NCBI GenBank assembly: GCA_025267735.1
Contig: CM046307.1
Coordinates: 56,787,395 to 56,851,394, forward strand
DNA length: 64,000 nucleotides
Direction of reading: 5' to 3'
From: Mactra quadrangularis
Taxonomy: Eukaryota > Mollusca > Bivalvia > Venerida > Mactridae
Position numbers and translations under genes: made by a program. The notes below the pieces were generated by a model. The model was not told the origin of the DNA, did no database searches, and saw only the letters and a list, made by a program, of their open reading frames with translations. Of the stretch, positions 1-11,563 are shown piece after piece. Numbering within the stretch: position 1 is the first letter of the stretch; each line of letters starts with the position of its first letter.

Positions 1-733
1 GAGAGATACCCCTTCAAAAAAAAAAAATTGTTATAGTATCTTTCATGCCGGCATCCTGTGACAAAGGCAGTTTTTATTGCAGAACATTTATACCGGGTTT
101 AACACCGTGTCAACACAATTTTTTTAGGGTTTTTTTACAGCATGAAGGGCACCTATTTTTCCTAGCTTTCCTGGATCCTTGTCTTATAATAACCAGTACT
201 GAGCTACCTACCTTTTCAAAAGGCTGGAAACTTCTCCATATACCTTTTTTGAATGGAGGAAATATATCTGACTTTGTGATAGTTGTACAACTTTTATGTT
301 GATCTTCAGCATACTAAATGTCCATTATTTGCTTCCATAGTTTTAGAGATATTTTTTTACATTCTTCATTTGGTTAGCTAGATTGATAGCTTTCAAGAAC
401 TGTTCCTCAAGGGAATCATGATTTCTTTTGTCTTTTTAATCTTTCTATTGTTCAATGATATGCTATTATAATGCTTCTTTTTCATGAGTATCTTAGATGA
501 TTAATTTGGTTTACAATTTTCTCAGCTTTGTCTGAGGGAGAATACTGTCTGGTCAGAGAATGTTTCTTGTTTCATTGACTACTTTATACTTCTATATACA
601 GATATTAAACATAGTATTGATGGTTCAGCACAAAGCTAGTCTAACTATTTTAAACTTTGAAGAATATTTTCTAAGGCTTGTTTTGCATTGACTTACCAAA
701 TTATATACATGGTGTATATTTCAAGTATTACCG
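1..733. other. AT-rich non-coding stretch
   Basis: No gene, RNA or clear repeat is recognised here. The only open frame (an 85-residue plus-strand frame beginning at position 45) has no domain or splice context, so I treat it as chance. Confidence 0.5.
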
Positions 734-996
734 TAGGAGCAGTGGTCCAGTGGTAGGACGCGTGCTTAGGGATCGAGAGGTCCTGGGTTCGATCCCCACT
801 GTGGCCTTTGCTAATTTCCTTGAGCAAGAAATTAACCTATAATAGTTCCTCTCCACCCAGGTGTTGTAAATGGGTACTGTGAGGGATCGCCTGCCTGAAG
901 GTGATTTCAATGATCAGGAGTTATCGTACAAGATTGTAAAGTCGGCTGAACATGTATATGGAAGCAGACTTTAAACCGCACTTTAACTTTCAATGA
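734..996 (+). repeat. tRNA-derived SINE (first of two adjacent)
   Basis: The head at about 735-807 resembles a tRNA. It has an A-box-like GTGGTCCAGTGGTAGGAC (742-759) and a B box GGGTTCGATCCCC (785-797), the two internal RNA polymerase III promoter elements. A non-tRNA body follows, including CAAGAAATTAACC and CCACCCAGGTGTTGTAAATG. The latter resembles the conserved central domains shared by metazoan SINE families (known of the group, recognised by eye). It is not a functional tRNA: the cloverleaf is imperfect and the body follows directly. It would be mobilised by an unidentified LINE. Confidence 0.72.
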
Positions 997-997
997 A

Positions 998-1205
998 GAA
1001 GGTGTGGCCTAGTGGTTATGACGCTGGGCTGGTAATCATTGAATAACCAGCCCTACATTGGTTTGAATCCCATCCAAAACATATTACATTGTTTCCGTGC
1101 AACTTTATCCTTCTTGATCAGTAACTGGTGGACCAAAAGGGAACACAAAAGTGATTAATCTAAGCTGTGATAACTTGTTTTACCATCGAGCTAAAATAAA
1201 TAAGT
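998..1205 (+). repeat. tRNA-derived SINE, second family
   Basis: A second tRNA-like head begins almost where the first SINE stops. The A-box-like stretch is GTGGCCTAGTGGTTATGAC (1003-1021) and the B box GGTTTGAATCCC (1060-1071). The body and tail (GATCAGTAACTGGTGGACCA, then AACTTGTTTTACCATCGAGC and an A-rich end) differ from the first SINE. A related tail is found near 47.34-47.46 kb, which supports a dispersed family. The 3' end is approximate. Confidence 0.62.
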
Positions 1206-2105
1206 ATAAAGTAATCATATTTAATTTATATAATTTTGGTAAATCCAAGCTTGTGCCTTTGTTATATTCTACAATAAAACATAGACAATTGTAACTATGT
1301 TATTTCTTAAATAGTCTCAAGATAAAAATCAAAGCGCTAATAGCACTGTCGGACATGGGGTTTTTATAGTGATATAAACATGTGATTATATATCAAACAG
1401 GAGTGATACAAGGGGACTTTCCCTTACATGTTGAGCTGGTTTTGATATACTTTAAATTTGCACAAACAGCATAGCGTCTGCTTGTTAACCCGTAATAGGA
1501 ACTATATATTAATTGAAGTAGTAACTACTTGAATTGCCCACGCTCGACTTAATGTAATGGTGTGCAACAAATTTTAATGAAGATTTGCTACAGTCTGCTA
1601 TTAAACATTTGGAACCCCCTGTAAAAACCACTGGAATGTCATAAACTCTTCTGTGTATTTTTAAAAAAAAGATTTACTATTTGTTAGTTAAGTCATCATT
1701 GTGGCATAGGTTTTGTTTTATCTTTTGACCTTTATGTTACCTTATTTTCTGTATTTGTTTATTTTATAGTGATAGTTTACAGTGTTATTATGATTTATGG
1801 TCAATCTTGACTTATTTTATGCTTGTAATGATACCTTTTTACAATTTTTTGATACAATTTTTGTGGTGATCATTTATAAATTATTACAAAATACCACATA
1901 ATAAAAATAATGGTCCATTTGGTGTAATTTGACCGTTTTGTTTGTGATAAGCCAAATGTATCAAGCAAGAATTCTAAAAATGTAGTGTGGTGATGGAAAA
2001 CTATTTTTATAGCACTTTGTAACATTGGACTGAAATGACATATAATTGTGTATAATTATATACAGTATAGAAGTTGGTGTCCAGTTTTCAAATGTTATAC
2101 TTATT

Positions 2106-2200
2106 TAATAATAATAATAACAACAACAACTTTATTTATTGTGGATTACATATTTGGTGTAAACCAATTTAAACACAGATATTTACTGTGTACACACAGT
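2106..2200 (-). repeat. 5'-truncated LINE tail (same family as the 28-32 kb LINE)
   Basis: On the plus strand this reads as an (AAT)n/(AAC)n run, then CTTTATTTATTGTGGATTAC, a window that continues to match the 3' end of the LINE at 28.02-28.17 kb (simple repeat, TTTATTTATTGTGGAT, ATATTTGGTG, AACCAATTT, ACACAGATATTTAC, GTGTAC). Similarity fades after about 2200. Only the last ~95 bp of the element are recognisable, as expected of severe 5' truncation during target-primed reverse transcription. Confidence 0.75.
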
Positions 2201-2446
2201 CATATTAACAACAATAACTATAGAAACGATGTAAAGTCATTTGTAGCCATTAAAAATGACAAATTTCTTGTAGCTTGTATTTGTGATTTAATTTACGGCA
2301 AAACATGATATTCTTTTTGCATAACCAAATCAATTGAGAAGCCTCCACAATTTCATTTGTTGGTTATGTGGTTAAGAGATATGTCTAAATGTTTAAAAGG
2401 GCCACAATTCATAATAATATGCACCTTTTCTGTTTCATGGATTTTT

Positions 2447-2477
2447 ATACCCCCGCAAACGAAGTTTTCGGGGGTAT
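2447..2477. repeat. Dispersed hairpin, ATACCCCCG / CGGGGGTAT
   Basis: Nine-base perfect inverted arms (2447-2455 and 2469-2477) flank the 13-base loop CAAACGAAGTTTT. I recognise this arrangement, a C-run hairpin followed by a GGAATCACC-like sequence and a four-base microsatellite, as a recurrent repeat of bivalve genomes. Its mobilisation mechanism is not evident from the sequence. Confidence 0.6.
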
Positions 2478-2494
2478 ACTGGAATCACCCTGGT

Positions 2495-2552
2495 GGTTGG
2501 TTGGTTGGTTGGTTGGTTTGTTGGTTGGTTGGTTGGTTGGTTGGTTGGTTGG
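2495..2552. repeat. (GGTT)n microsatellite
   Basis: About 14 units of a GGTT tetranucleotide with one interruption (TTTG) near 2517-2521. It generates spurious Trp-Leu-Val-Gly and Gln-Pro-Thr-Asn open frames on the two strands. It lies 17 bases after the ATACCCCCG hairpin, so hairpin and microsatellite probably form one repeat unit. Confidence 0.9.
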
Positions 2553-2779
2553 ATATGTGGTCTGTCCCAAAAAATTAATACATTTGTAGTATGTTTATTT
2601 CTTAATGTATTAGAATAGAAGCTGTTATATACCATGATTTAATGGTGTATACAAAACTCATGTAACTATGGAAACATATCTCACTTGTTTAAAATATTTA
2701 ATTGTGTTATATATTTTAAATCTAATTAGATAACTGTATAGTTTGCTTTTTTTCTCAATAGATTTTTTTCTTATCTTAT

Positions 2780-4060
2780 TTTATAGAATTTGCACAGGCG
2801 TTTACAGTTGATGTTTATATGCATGTTATATCAATTCCAATTCAAAATGGCCGACTTGCGGCCATCTTGAATTCTTTTTAATTTAGTTTAATTACTGTAT
2901 GCTTATTTCTCAACAGATTTTTTCTTAACTAATTTAGATAGAATTTTGCACAGGCGTTCACAGTTGATGTGTACATACACTTTAACTCAATTCCAATTCA
3001 AAATGGCGGACTGGCTGTCATCCTTTTTTCAAAATTAATACAGTCTTATATTGACTTATTACCTTACATATTTTGAAAAGAAATTGCATACAAGGTCTCA
3101 CTGATACAGTTGATCAGTATGACTATTCTTCATCAATTTATATTTAATATGGCTGACTGGCAGCCATTTTGAATTTTTATTTAAATTACTGTATAGTATG
3201 TGTATGTGGTTTTTTTTTACTCAATTTTAGCCAAATTTCGCTCCAAAGTCTTTATTGATGTAGTTGACTCGTACATGGATTTACTCTGGATACAAATTCA
3301 TTATGGCAGACTGGCAGCCATTTTGATTTTGTTTAAATAACTGTATAGTAAGCTTATTTCATTACCAATTTCTTCTTGCTGAAGTCTGATTGATTTATTG
3401 ATTGATTAATTGGATTTTACGGCTTATTAATGCAAAAACTTTAAAATGTTTGTCACAGATGTATTTAAGATCCTCCATGGCAGTCAAGGTGCTTTCTTTC
3501 TTTTGAGAAGGTATGAATGTGTTAATATAGTATGACCAATTCTACATCTGGTAGTAACTATTTATCTCATTGATTAGCAAATATTATTGACGAAGATGAA
3601 TCAAGGGTTTATGGCTTTATGTCATGTAACTTATTGAATATAGCATTATTCCACATTGTTTGCCATTTTGAATTGCTGAAGTCTATTATGTACTGCTATT
3701 TTTATCAAATTCTTATTTTTGAACTTTTTTTTGATGTATTGATATTTTATCAAATTCATAATGGCTGATTGGCAGCCATTCTGAGTTTTTCTTTTTAAAA
3801 AGCAAATGATTTGATAATTTTTGTACAGACTTTGAGAAAGTTAGCAATTGTTTAAGTTGATGTGCTTGGCATTTTCTTAAGTGGAATTCAAAATGGCTGA
3901 CTGGCAGCCATGTTGAATTTTCTAATATCTTGTACAGCAAACATCTTTTTTTCTCACCTCATTTTGATAAAATTGTGCTGACAAATTCTTGTTTATGAAA
4001 TTTTTATATGTATTATTTTTTTATGTATTTCAATGGACCAACTAATAGCCATCTTGATTT
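2780..4060. repeat. Degenerate ~150-bp array with a conserved palindrome
   Basis: At least seven copies of a core close to AAATGGCTGACTGGCAGCCA are present. Their ATGG tetramers begin at 2847, 3003, 3149, 3303, 3761, 3893 and 4033. The gaps are 156, 146, 154, 458 (about 3 x 153), 132 and 140. The core contains the inverted arms AATGGCTG / CAGCCATT. Flanking pieces such as CACAGGCGTT(T/C)ACAGTTGATG and ACTGTATAGTA recur in some units, so this began as a true tandem array that has since diverged. Function is unknown. Confidence 0.75.
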
Positions 4061-4259
4061 TTTCTGTAATGTTGAGAAGAAAACATCTTATTTCATTATA
4101 GCTACATGAGATTTTAGATATTATTTTAACTTTTCTACTGTGAAAATAATGATCGGTAATTTAAGCTTTCTTATGGGGTATTTGTGAAATTCTTGATACA
4201 AGATATTGTAAATACTAATTGTTTGATTTATATTGTGTACATTGCTGACTACCATTTTT

Positions 4260-7200
4260 ATTTTATGTAAAAAGATATAACTGAAGATTAAGATCAATTT
4301 ATTTACAAATATTTTGTTCATTCATTTTTAGCATCAATCAATAAGCTTGTCATGTTACATGAGAAAATACAATTCAGTCAGTACAGAAGTTGTATTGACT
4401 CTTTAAGAACATTTAGTTTGGCAAATACAGTCTCCCTTTATTAAGTAAATATTGATAGCAATCATCTTTTATTATTTGAGATAAGAAAATTGTTCTATTC
4501 CAAATATCAATACTAATTATTGTACTTCCTCAAAGAACCCCTCTCTTCTCAGCCAACTTTCCGACCATTGATTTTTTATTCTTATCCAAAATTGGTCCCT
4601 TACTGTGAATGATTGACCCCAAAATTGTCTCCACAGTCAGATGATGTATATAGATTATATTCTCAATTAATACCAGTATCAATATGCTTGACTCTGTACA
4701 AACACCATATCCCTATCATTCTGACCAAACTTATTAACTCAGGGTTCATCCACTGCCCATTAACAATATCCTGGTGCTAGATTGCTGCTTCTCCATAACT
4801 GAAATCCATTCATTTAGTACACTTTAGCATAACATGTTAGCCACTGGTTCTCAGGGCATGTTATTTGTTTTAGGATCCCATTCCTAAAGGTCATTTATAG
4901 CAATCAAGTCCCATGCTGATACTAATCAAGCAGAGTTAGTATTAACATTTTGTGAGAAATAATCAGAAATCTAATGAAATTGTTCTATCAGTTAGACATA
5001 GTATAGATCAAATAAGTATTGACCAATCAGATTTGAGATCACACCTCATTTGACCAATCAAAAGACAAATTGTTTTTGAATTGACCAATCAGATAAGTTG
5101 TTACTTTAAAGAGCATCTGAGGTTTGAAGTGACAGGTCACAAGGTCACACATGATTGATTGTGTATTGGCAGATATGATCTTTCTTGATTTGGGAAATAA
5201 TGATACAGTTGGAACTCAATTTGTTGTATCTCTCATTTCATCAAAATTATAGTGATTGTCCAGAAGGCCTTCTTTCTGTGACCTACTTTGAGATTATTTG
5301 AGCTTTATATTCTTTGATGGAAAAAACTGTAGCCTCACTTTGGCAGAAATCTTTAGCAAAACATTAATCATAATGTTTCTAAGCATTGAACAAGCTGTGA
5401 AAATTATTAGTTTCAAATTTCTAGAAGAAAGCAAAAGGGTATGACCCTAACTTAAGCTGTTCATCCTGAAAGGGGCTAACCTAATGCAACATATCCTTAA
5501 AAGATTTAACTAACTTTTTCTTGATTAATTGCCCAGTTATATATTGTTACATATTTATGAGTCACAAATGTAGACTTTGAGCAAGATAAGTTAGAAACAC
5601 AGAATTTAACCTGTGCTTGTTTTCTGAACTATACTTCCTAGTTGACATTATTGGACCATGTGACATTGGCATTCTCTTTATTAATGATTATCTTTATGGA
5701 TGAAGTGAATATAAAGGCTTTCAAAGAGAATTAAAATGTGGCAGCAAATTATGGTTCATTAGTTAATGTGCAGATTGGAAAATAATGAAGCAAATCTCTG
5801 ATGATGCTGGCTATTTACCAACATACTTTTATCTTTTAAACATTCTGAGAATAGCGAAGATTTTGTCCTATGTACTATGACCTTTGGGTTTTTCAAAGGA
5901 CTTTGGCATATAGGAAGCATTTTCAGATTTGATGACAAAGGCTTAAGTTTTTTGTGAGGCAGATTTTTCAGGTGGGTAACATCATTTCCCCAGTCCGGTT
6001 TTAAGTGTTAATCACATTTAACTGTCATAATTAGTGCATAGTTCCTACAGGTCTAAATGGCCTTTGAAACATAATTGCATTTTTAAAAGAGGATAGGAAT
6101 ATCACATAAAATATCAATTTTCAAAGTTTAATGTTTGCACAAATGGGTACCATCCAGACAGAAGCTGACACTAATAATACTGAACCGGCTCCAAAAGCTA
6201 TTATCGGGTATTATTACAAGTGCACTAATTCAATTTAGCTGGACAGTGAAACAATTTCTTGCAACTTGAATTAATCTCTCTTGAGCCTACTTCTGGGTAC
6301 TCCAGTGCTGTTTGATTGAGCAGTATTATGACAAAAAACTGCATTTTCAAAAAAATGTTTGTGTGATTCCAACCTATTGTAACCATGACTCCCAATGCTA
6401 TAACCTTGAGTATGGAACAAAGGTCATTGATTCTTGTGAATTATGGAAACACAATATACAATATGATTGCAAAATTCAGACTAATCTAAGAAAACGTCTA
6501 ACAAGATTGTTTAGTTTCATTGACTTTGTACAGAGATTGCAATTTATTCCAGAATCAATGATTTACTGTCAAATAAACATTGAAGTTGTGTGAGAAGGAT
6601 ATTCACTGTAATGTATGGATTGCAGTGACATGAAAGATTATTTCTATTTATGGAAATTTAAGAGTGCTCTGTCTAGAATCAGAAAACTGAAAGGCTGCAA
6701 ATTTTAAATCTGTTTATTCAAGATTTCTGGAATAGAGCAGTTTGAATTGAGCTCAATGGGTTTCAATAATTTCTGACTTTTTTTAATTTTAGAAAAAAGG
6801 TTTTGGATACAGTCTGTCTGAAATGCTTTAAGAGTGTCTGTATTTATATTAAAATTTAATTTGAAATAGATTTCCAGAAAACAATGACATTACTAAGATT
6901 TTACTGAAGCTTGATTTTCTACTGATATTTGACCACTTAAAATTGAACATAACCGCTGTCACTACATGATGTCTGGATAAAAAGCACATGTTTTTCTTTG
7001 CTGCCACCCCTAAAATTGTGATGTTTGATCATTTTAATTTCAGCTTCATTTTTCCTGCATTGCTGCTCTTCCCTACCATTTTAATTCTATTATGTGCAAT
7101 CCTATGACCTAATATTTAGTGTGGCAGAGTCATTATTCTTGGGCAGAATAGCAGATTGTTTCACCTTGACCTTTGTCTCTCTTCACTGCCCTTTTCTGCT

Positions 7201-7885
7201 CCTCTGTATGCAGATATAGCTACTCTAAATGATTTACCTTCTGATGCAATGTGACCCTTTATGAATCTTCCTGCCCTTTTGTATGTTCTAGAAATATCAC
7301 AAGAGAAAATGAACATAGTTTTTTTTTGTAAAAAGGTTTATGAAGTGCAATTGTTAAAGAAAAACTGGTTAGCTGAGCCAGCCAAAGTAAATAACTTAAA
7401 AATAGTTGATAAAATTGATAATATAATTCCAAATGAAAAAAAAACCAATATGATAAACTTGGGAAATAATAATAATTATTATTATTATCCTTCTTCGCCA
7501 TAAATAAAGACTGTCTCTAGATACCAGTCCATTAATTTTGCCATTCAAGCATGCTCTCCTCTAGTATCATAGTTGATGCCATCTTGTCTAGAATGTGAAT
7601 GTTCTCCAGATAGTTACATTTTGTTTTTTGGTATAAAAACATCAATTGTGGAATATCTTTGGTCAGCAATTCCTTAGGAAACTCCTCTCGGCTATATTAA
7701 TACAGCAATGTGTTAATATATTCAGACATATTCAAAATACAATGCCAACATTTTCATCCATTGTTATGATATGGATCAAGGAACATTTTGGCAGCTTATG
7801 TCAAATAAATATATCAAACATTAAGAAATTTCGCATTGCTACTTGTAGGATAAAGTGTATAAGTTTGTATTTTTATGGGAATGTT
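4260..7885. other. Long stretch with no recognised gene
   Basis: Both strands are dense in stops. The longest frames (93 residues at 6312-6593 and 80 residues either side of 7260-7500) show no motif, and the latter pair runs through an A/T microsatellite. The two visible items are a cluster of ATTGACCAATCAGA-like motifs at 5020-5098 and a small AAT/ATT inverted microsatellite at 7468-7488. Confidence 0.5.
5020..5098. repeat. Three spaced TTGACCAATCA motifs
   Basis: The sequence TTGACCAATCA occurs near 5021, 5050 and 5081 within about 75 bases. It contains the CCAAT pentamer bound by NF-Y. No TATA box or transcript start is visible nearby, so I call it a short repeat and only note the CCAAT content. 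Confidence 0.45.
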
Positions 7886-7887
7886 CT

Positions 7888-8005
7888 ACAGTGCCTGCCA
7901 AAAATTTCAGAGTATTTTTATCTTGCAGCCCTTCAAAATAGTTTTATCAAACATTTGAAAAATATTTATTTTGGTATGACTTTAATGTTTTTGCTTGTTT
8001 TTGTT
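7888..8005 (+). mobile_element. Possible Tc1-like element end
   Basis: TA is followed by CAGTGCCTGCCAAAAATTTC at about 7889. The same start, TA then CAGTGCCTGCCAAAATTTCA, occurs at about 40199. CAGTG at a TA target is typical of Tc1/mariner ends. No matching right end is seen, and the CACTC-ended transposon begins at 8006, so the remainder may be interrupted. Confidence 0.4.
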
Positions 8006-10192
8006 CACTCATTTTCAATAAGCGGGTGCATTTTTGGGGTATGAAAGACAGGAAAATCAGTGTTTTAGAATTCTTAATTAAGCATTTTAATCGAAGAATA
8101 TAACCTGTAAACTGCAACTTTCTGAAATATTTTGATCATGACATCAGTAATTGTTGTCATATGCTTATTTGAAGTACGACTGTTAGGGGTACAAATTTGC
8201 CATGAAATGTTCGTTATGCTAACTTTCAATGGTCGCTTACCATAAATAGTTGGTGAATTACACATTTAAGAATTTTCCCTAATATAAACAAAGTGTCAAT
8301 CTTCAGAAAATTAAGAAAGATATTCGTACTGACTAATAATATTCAATTGCCATTTGCTAGATCAAACTCAGTACAATCTGGTTCAAAGAAAATTTTAATC
8401 GATATGAATATAATAAATCATAATTTGATGTCTGGATATTCCATGTTTATAATTCCATTTAAATATTACACTGGAACCTTAAAAGGATAGTGTGTGATTG
8501 AAGAATTACTCTTATATGGGATTTTTCACAAGATTTTTTTCAAAAATGCTACCAAAATGTCGCCGAAATGTTCGTTACCAAAAGTATGTAATTTGTTTTC
8601 GCAATCTTTCTATATTTAGGTTCGCATAGCTTTTGCTCTGTTTAAGCCATCGACGATTTATATTTCTTAATTCCTGCCCTAGATTTCACAAGAAAAGAAA
8701 AAAAAACATGAAATGTCCGTTACTAATCTTGACATGTTCGTTACTAATCATTCATTGGTGTATCAATGCAAAAAGAGTACTGCCATGAATAGGATTTGTA
8801 CTCTGCTAAGACGTGTAATTATTTCCCTTCTATTTTTACTCTCCGATACATTTTTCTGAGACTGACTAAAGACAGGATGAGACAATTTAATTGGTTGGGC
8901 TTACAAAAATATAAAACGAAGTGAAGTTGTCGTATAATAAATACGATTTCAAAAGAAACCATGCTTAAGCTAACTTTAGATATTGGTAAAAAGTGAAAAT
9001 AAGGAACGAATTATATACTTTAATGGAAGAAACAACTTAACTTTATGTTAGACTGGTACGGTGAATCGTTAATGTTGCTGACATGTTCGTTACATTGTCG
9101 TAACGAACATGTCATACTTATGTCATGGCTTATATTTTGAACCTTTACTATGCATCCAATAAAACATACTATGTATTCAAAGTTCACTCCAATGTCAAAT
9201 GATTTAGCAAATCAAAATATGATAAAAAACAATTTAAGCAAATGTATGGCGTAAAGAAAATAACCTTACTGCCGTATTGCGAGATCTCCTTTTAATTTCT
9301 ATAAAGCGGCAGTTGACCTTCTCTGTAAGCTTTATCGGGAGTGATATCGTCAAATTTAATGAAATCATGTACAAAGAGATTTAAAAACTGAACGTAAACC
9401 GCCAAAAACACACAGTATGAAAATTTCAGTCACGAACATGTCAGTAACAGACACTTCAAATTAGGAGCTTATACTTGATTATCCTTCAGTAATTTCAAAA
9501 GAATATAAAGTTAACATGTTCGTTTGAGATAATACGCAGCATTACTTATTTCAAGGTAAGTTAATGTCTTTTTAAAAGTATGGTATTTTAGAAACTTAAG
9601 GTAACGAACATGTCACTTAAAAGTCAATTTAGGGTGAGTAATAACTTCAAACTTGTAAATTGTCTAAAATACTTAAATTCTTAACAAGAATTGAAGCATT
9701 ATGTAATATTATAAAACTAACGTCTATGAAAATAACCAAACCGATACAATTTGATGTGTTATTCTTTGAAATGCTGCCATGTAAAAACTTAGTAACGAAC
9801 ATTTCCGGAAAATTTGATTTCTAAAAACCAGACTTTTAATGTGGTTGAAAGTCAATTAACAATCGAAAGTTGTTTGGAAATACATTTGGCTTATGACTAT
9901 AAGCTTTCAGTTACTAAATAACCTTAACAAAATTGAACTTAATCGCTTTGTTTAATTTCTACGCCTGTTAATAGACAAAGCGTATTGATCGGCGACAGTA
10001 ACGAACATGTCAAAAATCAACTTTATTCATTGAAATTTTCGCAAATTTGACGAGATAATACTTTTTATAAACCATGCAGTTGAAGGTCTACTGCTATGGC
10101 ATATTTTAGGCTGATTATCCAAACTTTATATCGTAAGGGACAAAGAGAATAGACAGGCGACACCACTTGCACCCGCTTATTGAAAATGAGTG
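8006..10192. mobile_element. Non-autonomous CACTA-like (EnSpm/CMC) DNA transposon
   Basis: The two ends are perfect 25-bp inverted repeats (8006-8030 and 10168-10192) beginning CACTCATTTTCAATAAGCGG. They are flanked by the direct duplication GTT (8003-8005 and 10193-10195). CACT-type termini with a 3-bp target duplication are what the CACTA/EnSpm superfamily shows. The 2187-bp interior has no ORF of note, so transposase must come from elsewhere. Eleven copies of GTAACGAACATGTC or its complement fill the interior, which parallels the subterminal repeats that CACTA transposases bind. Family assignment is inference from ends and layout; the element itself is directly visible. Confidence 0.8.
8204..10011. 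repeat. Eleven GTAACGAACATGTC motifs, largely mirror-arranged
   Basis: Read on the plus strand as (G)ACATGTTCGTTAC, copies start at 8204, 8565, 8710, 8731, 9080 and 9513. As GTAACGAACATGTC they start at 9100, 9431, 9601, 9792 and 9998. Apart from 9513, all copies left of the element centre (9099) point one way and all to the right point the other. The pair at 9080/9100 faces across the centre. Several copies vary at one or two bases (ATGTCCGTTAC, GAACATTTCC, TTCGTTTG). They probably serve as transposase-binding sites, by analogy with plant CACTA elements. Confidence 0.78.
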
Positions 10193-10195
10193 GTT

Positions 10196-10715
10196 ATGTT
10201 TTTACTTATAGATAAAATTGCGAAGTAGCTTAAACTTTATTATCATGGAAACAAATAACATTGAACATGGTTTAGGACACTTTTTGAATTGTCAGATGCT
10301 GAATCTTACAACTGTGATGCATGTATGAAATGTTCTGTTATTTATCACGACCTATACTCACAGAAGACAATGTTTTTTTATACACATATCATAACTTTAG
10401 AAATTTCTTTTTACTACAAACTTTTGATGGGCATTGTATGGAAATTGATAAAAATACTAAGATTAACCCAAGGTCAATTATCTAAAAAATACTACTTCAT
10501 TCTGTAAAGTAATAGTGTTTGTAATGACCCAATTGCTAACAGAGTCTGGGACAAGAGGAAGTAAGTTTCAGAGCAAGTAATGAGTATGACATCAGTGTAC
10601 GTAACATAATTGTTTCCTTATAGGAATTAATGTGTTTGCGTACCAGCTCTCCTCACTTTGTTACTTCTTAGAAAGTGTTTAGTTATCAGTAATGTGATTT
10701 GTTTAGGTTGGATTT
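10196..10715. other. Non-coding spacer
   Basis: No repeat end, RNA or supported coding sequence is recognised. A 72-residue frame at 10289-10507 lacks any motif. Confidence 0.4.
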
Positions 10716-10719
10716 AATA

Positions 10720-11060
10720 CCATAGCAACACATTGTATAGGTTATATACCAGCGGTCAGTCAACCAACTTTCCCTTCCTGGAAAGGTTAAATCTCTGAAT
10801 GAAGCTGTTAACTAGTCACTTGGTGCTTACTTCTGTTAGTGACTGACAACTGCCCTACATAATTTAGAATCAGTGGTAGGAAGAATAATTCTTGTAGAAA
10901 TTTTTTAATGACCAAGCTCTTCTGAAGTATACTCACCTGTGAATCAAACCTATGACCCACAACTGGTTAACAGCTAAATCAAGAGATGACCCTTTCCAGG
11001 AACTGTAAGTAGATTGAATGACAGTGGTGATATGACCCATACACCAAACCAAAAAAAGCA
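10720..11060. repeat. Composite of two SINE copies in opposite orientation
   Basis: Positions 10720-10955 match the minus-strand SINE at 41.39-41.69 kb (CCATAGCAACAC at the tail side, AGTGACTGACAACTGCC in the middle, and a B-box complement GAATCAAACC at 10941). Positions about 10965-11058 then read as the plus-strand 3' tail of the same family (AACAGCTAAATC, then ATATGACCCATACACC and an A-rich end), as at 60.47-60.59 kb. The head of one copy therefore abuts a tail fragment of another. Confidence 0.6.
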
Positions 11061-11563
11061 ATGATGAATCCTTCTTCCTGAATTGCAAATAAATTACCTC
11101 TTACTATTTACAAATTGATAAAACCCTCATTATTTCATTTACATTGTTGCTTTAAGATAATAATTTCTACTTTGTCAGTCTCAGTAATATTTAATATGAA
11201 ACAATTTGTTGTCCCACAGTTGTAACAAGCTTTCATTTATCCTATGTTATCATAGGCTGTCAGCATAAAGGATGATAAATTGAAGATTCAGATATAAAAA
11301 ATGTTATGGAGCTTAGCAACAGACTTAGTAGCTAATACATTAGGCTAGTTGACGCCTTTAGAAGTACTCACAACAAACATTGTTATGTCAATATATCCAG
11401 CTGTTAATGGTTGCTTCCCTATTCTGGTCATTTTCTTGTTTACTCTCTGTCATTTGTATGAAACAAATTATCTGGTATTTGTTTTGTAAATTGTATTTTT
11501 TAAGGTGCTCTTAAATGAATTGTCTAAGTTTCTGATCTATTCTGTATAGGTTATTTAGGCATC

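Noticed and set aside
734..807. Possible functional tRNA gene
   Set aside because: A and B boxes are present but the acceptor and anticodon stems do not form a convincing cloverleaf and a SINE body follows directly.
2357..2635. Open frames rich in Trp-Leu-Val-Gly or Asn-Gln-Pro-Thr
   Set aside because: They are translations of the (GGTT)n microsatellite.
6312..6593. 93-residue open frame
   Set aside because: No motif, no splice context and AT-rich codon use like the surrounding non-coding DNA.
7646..8044. 132-residue open frame
   Set aside because: It runs across the left end of the CACTC transposon (8006), so it is a chance fusion of two unrelated sequences.
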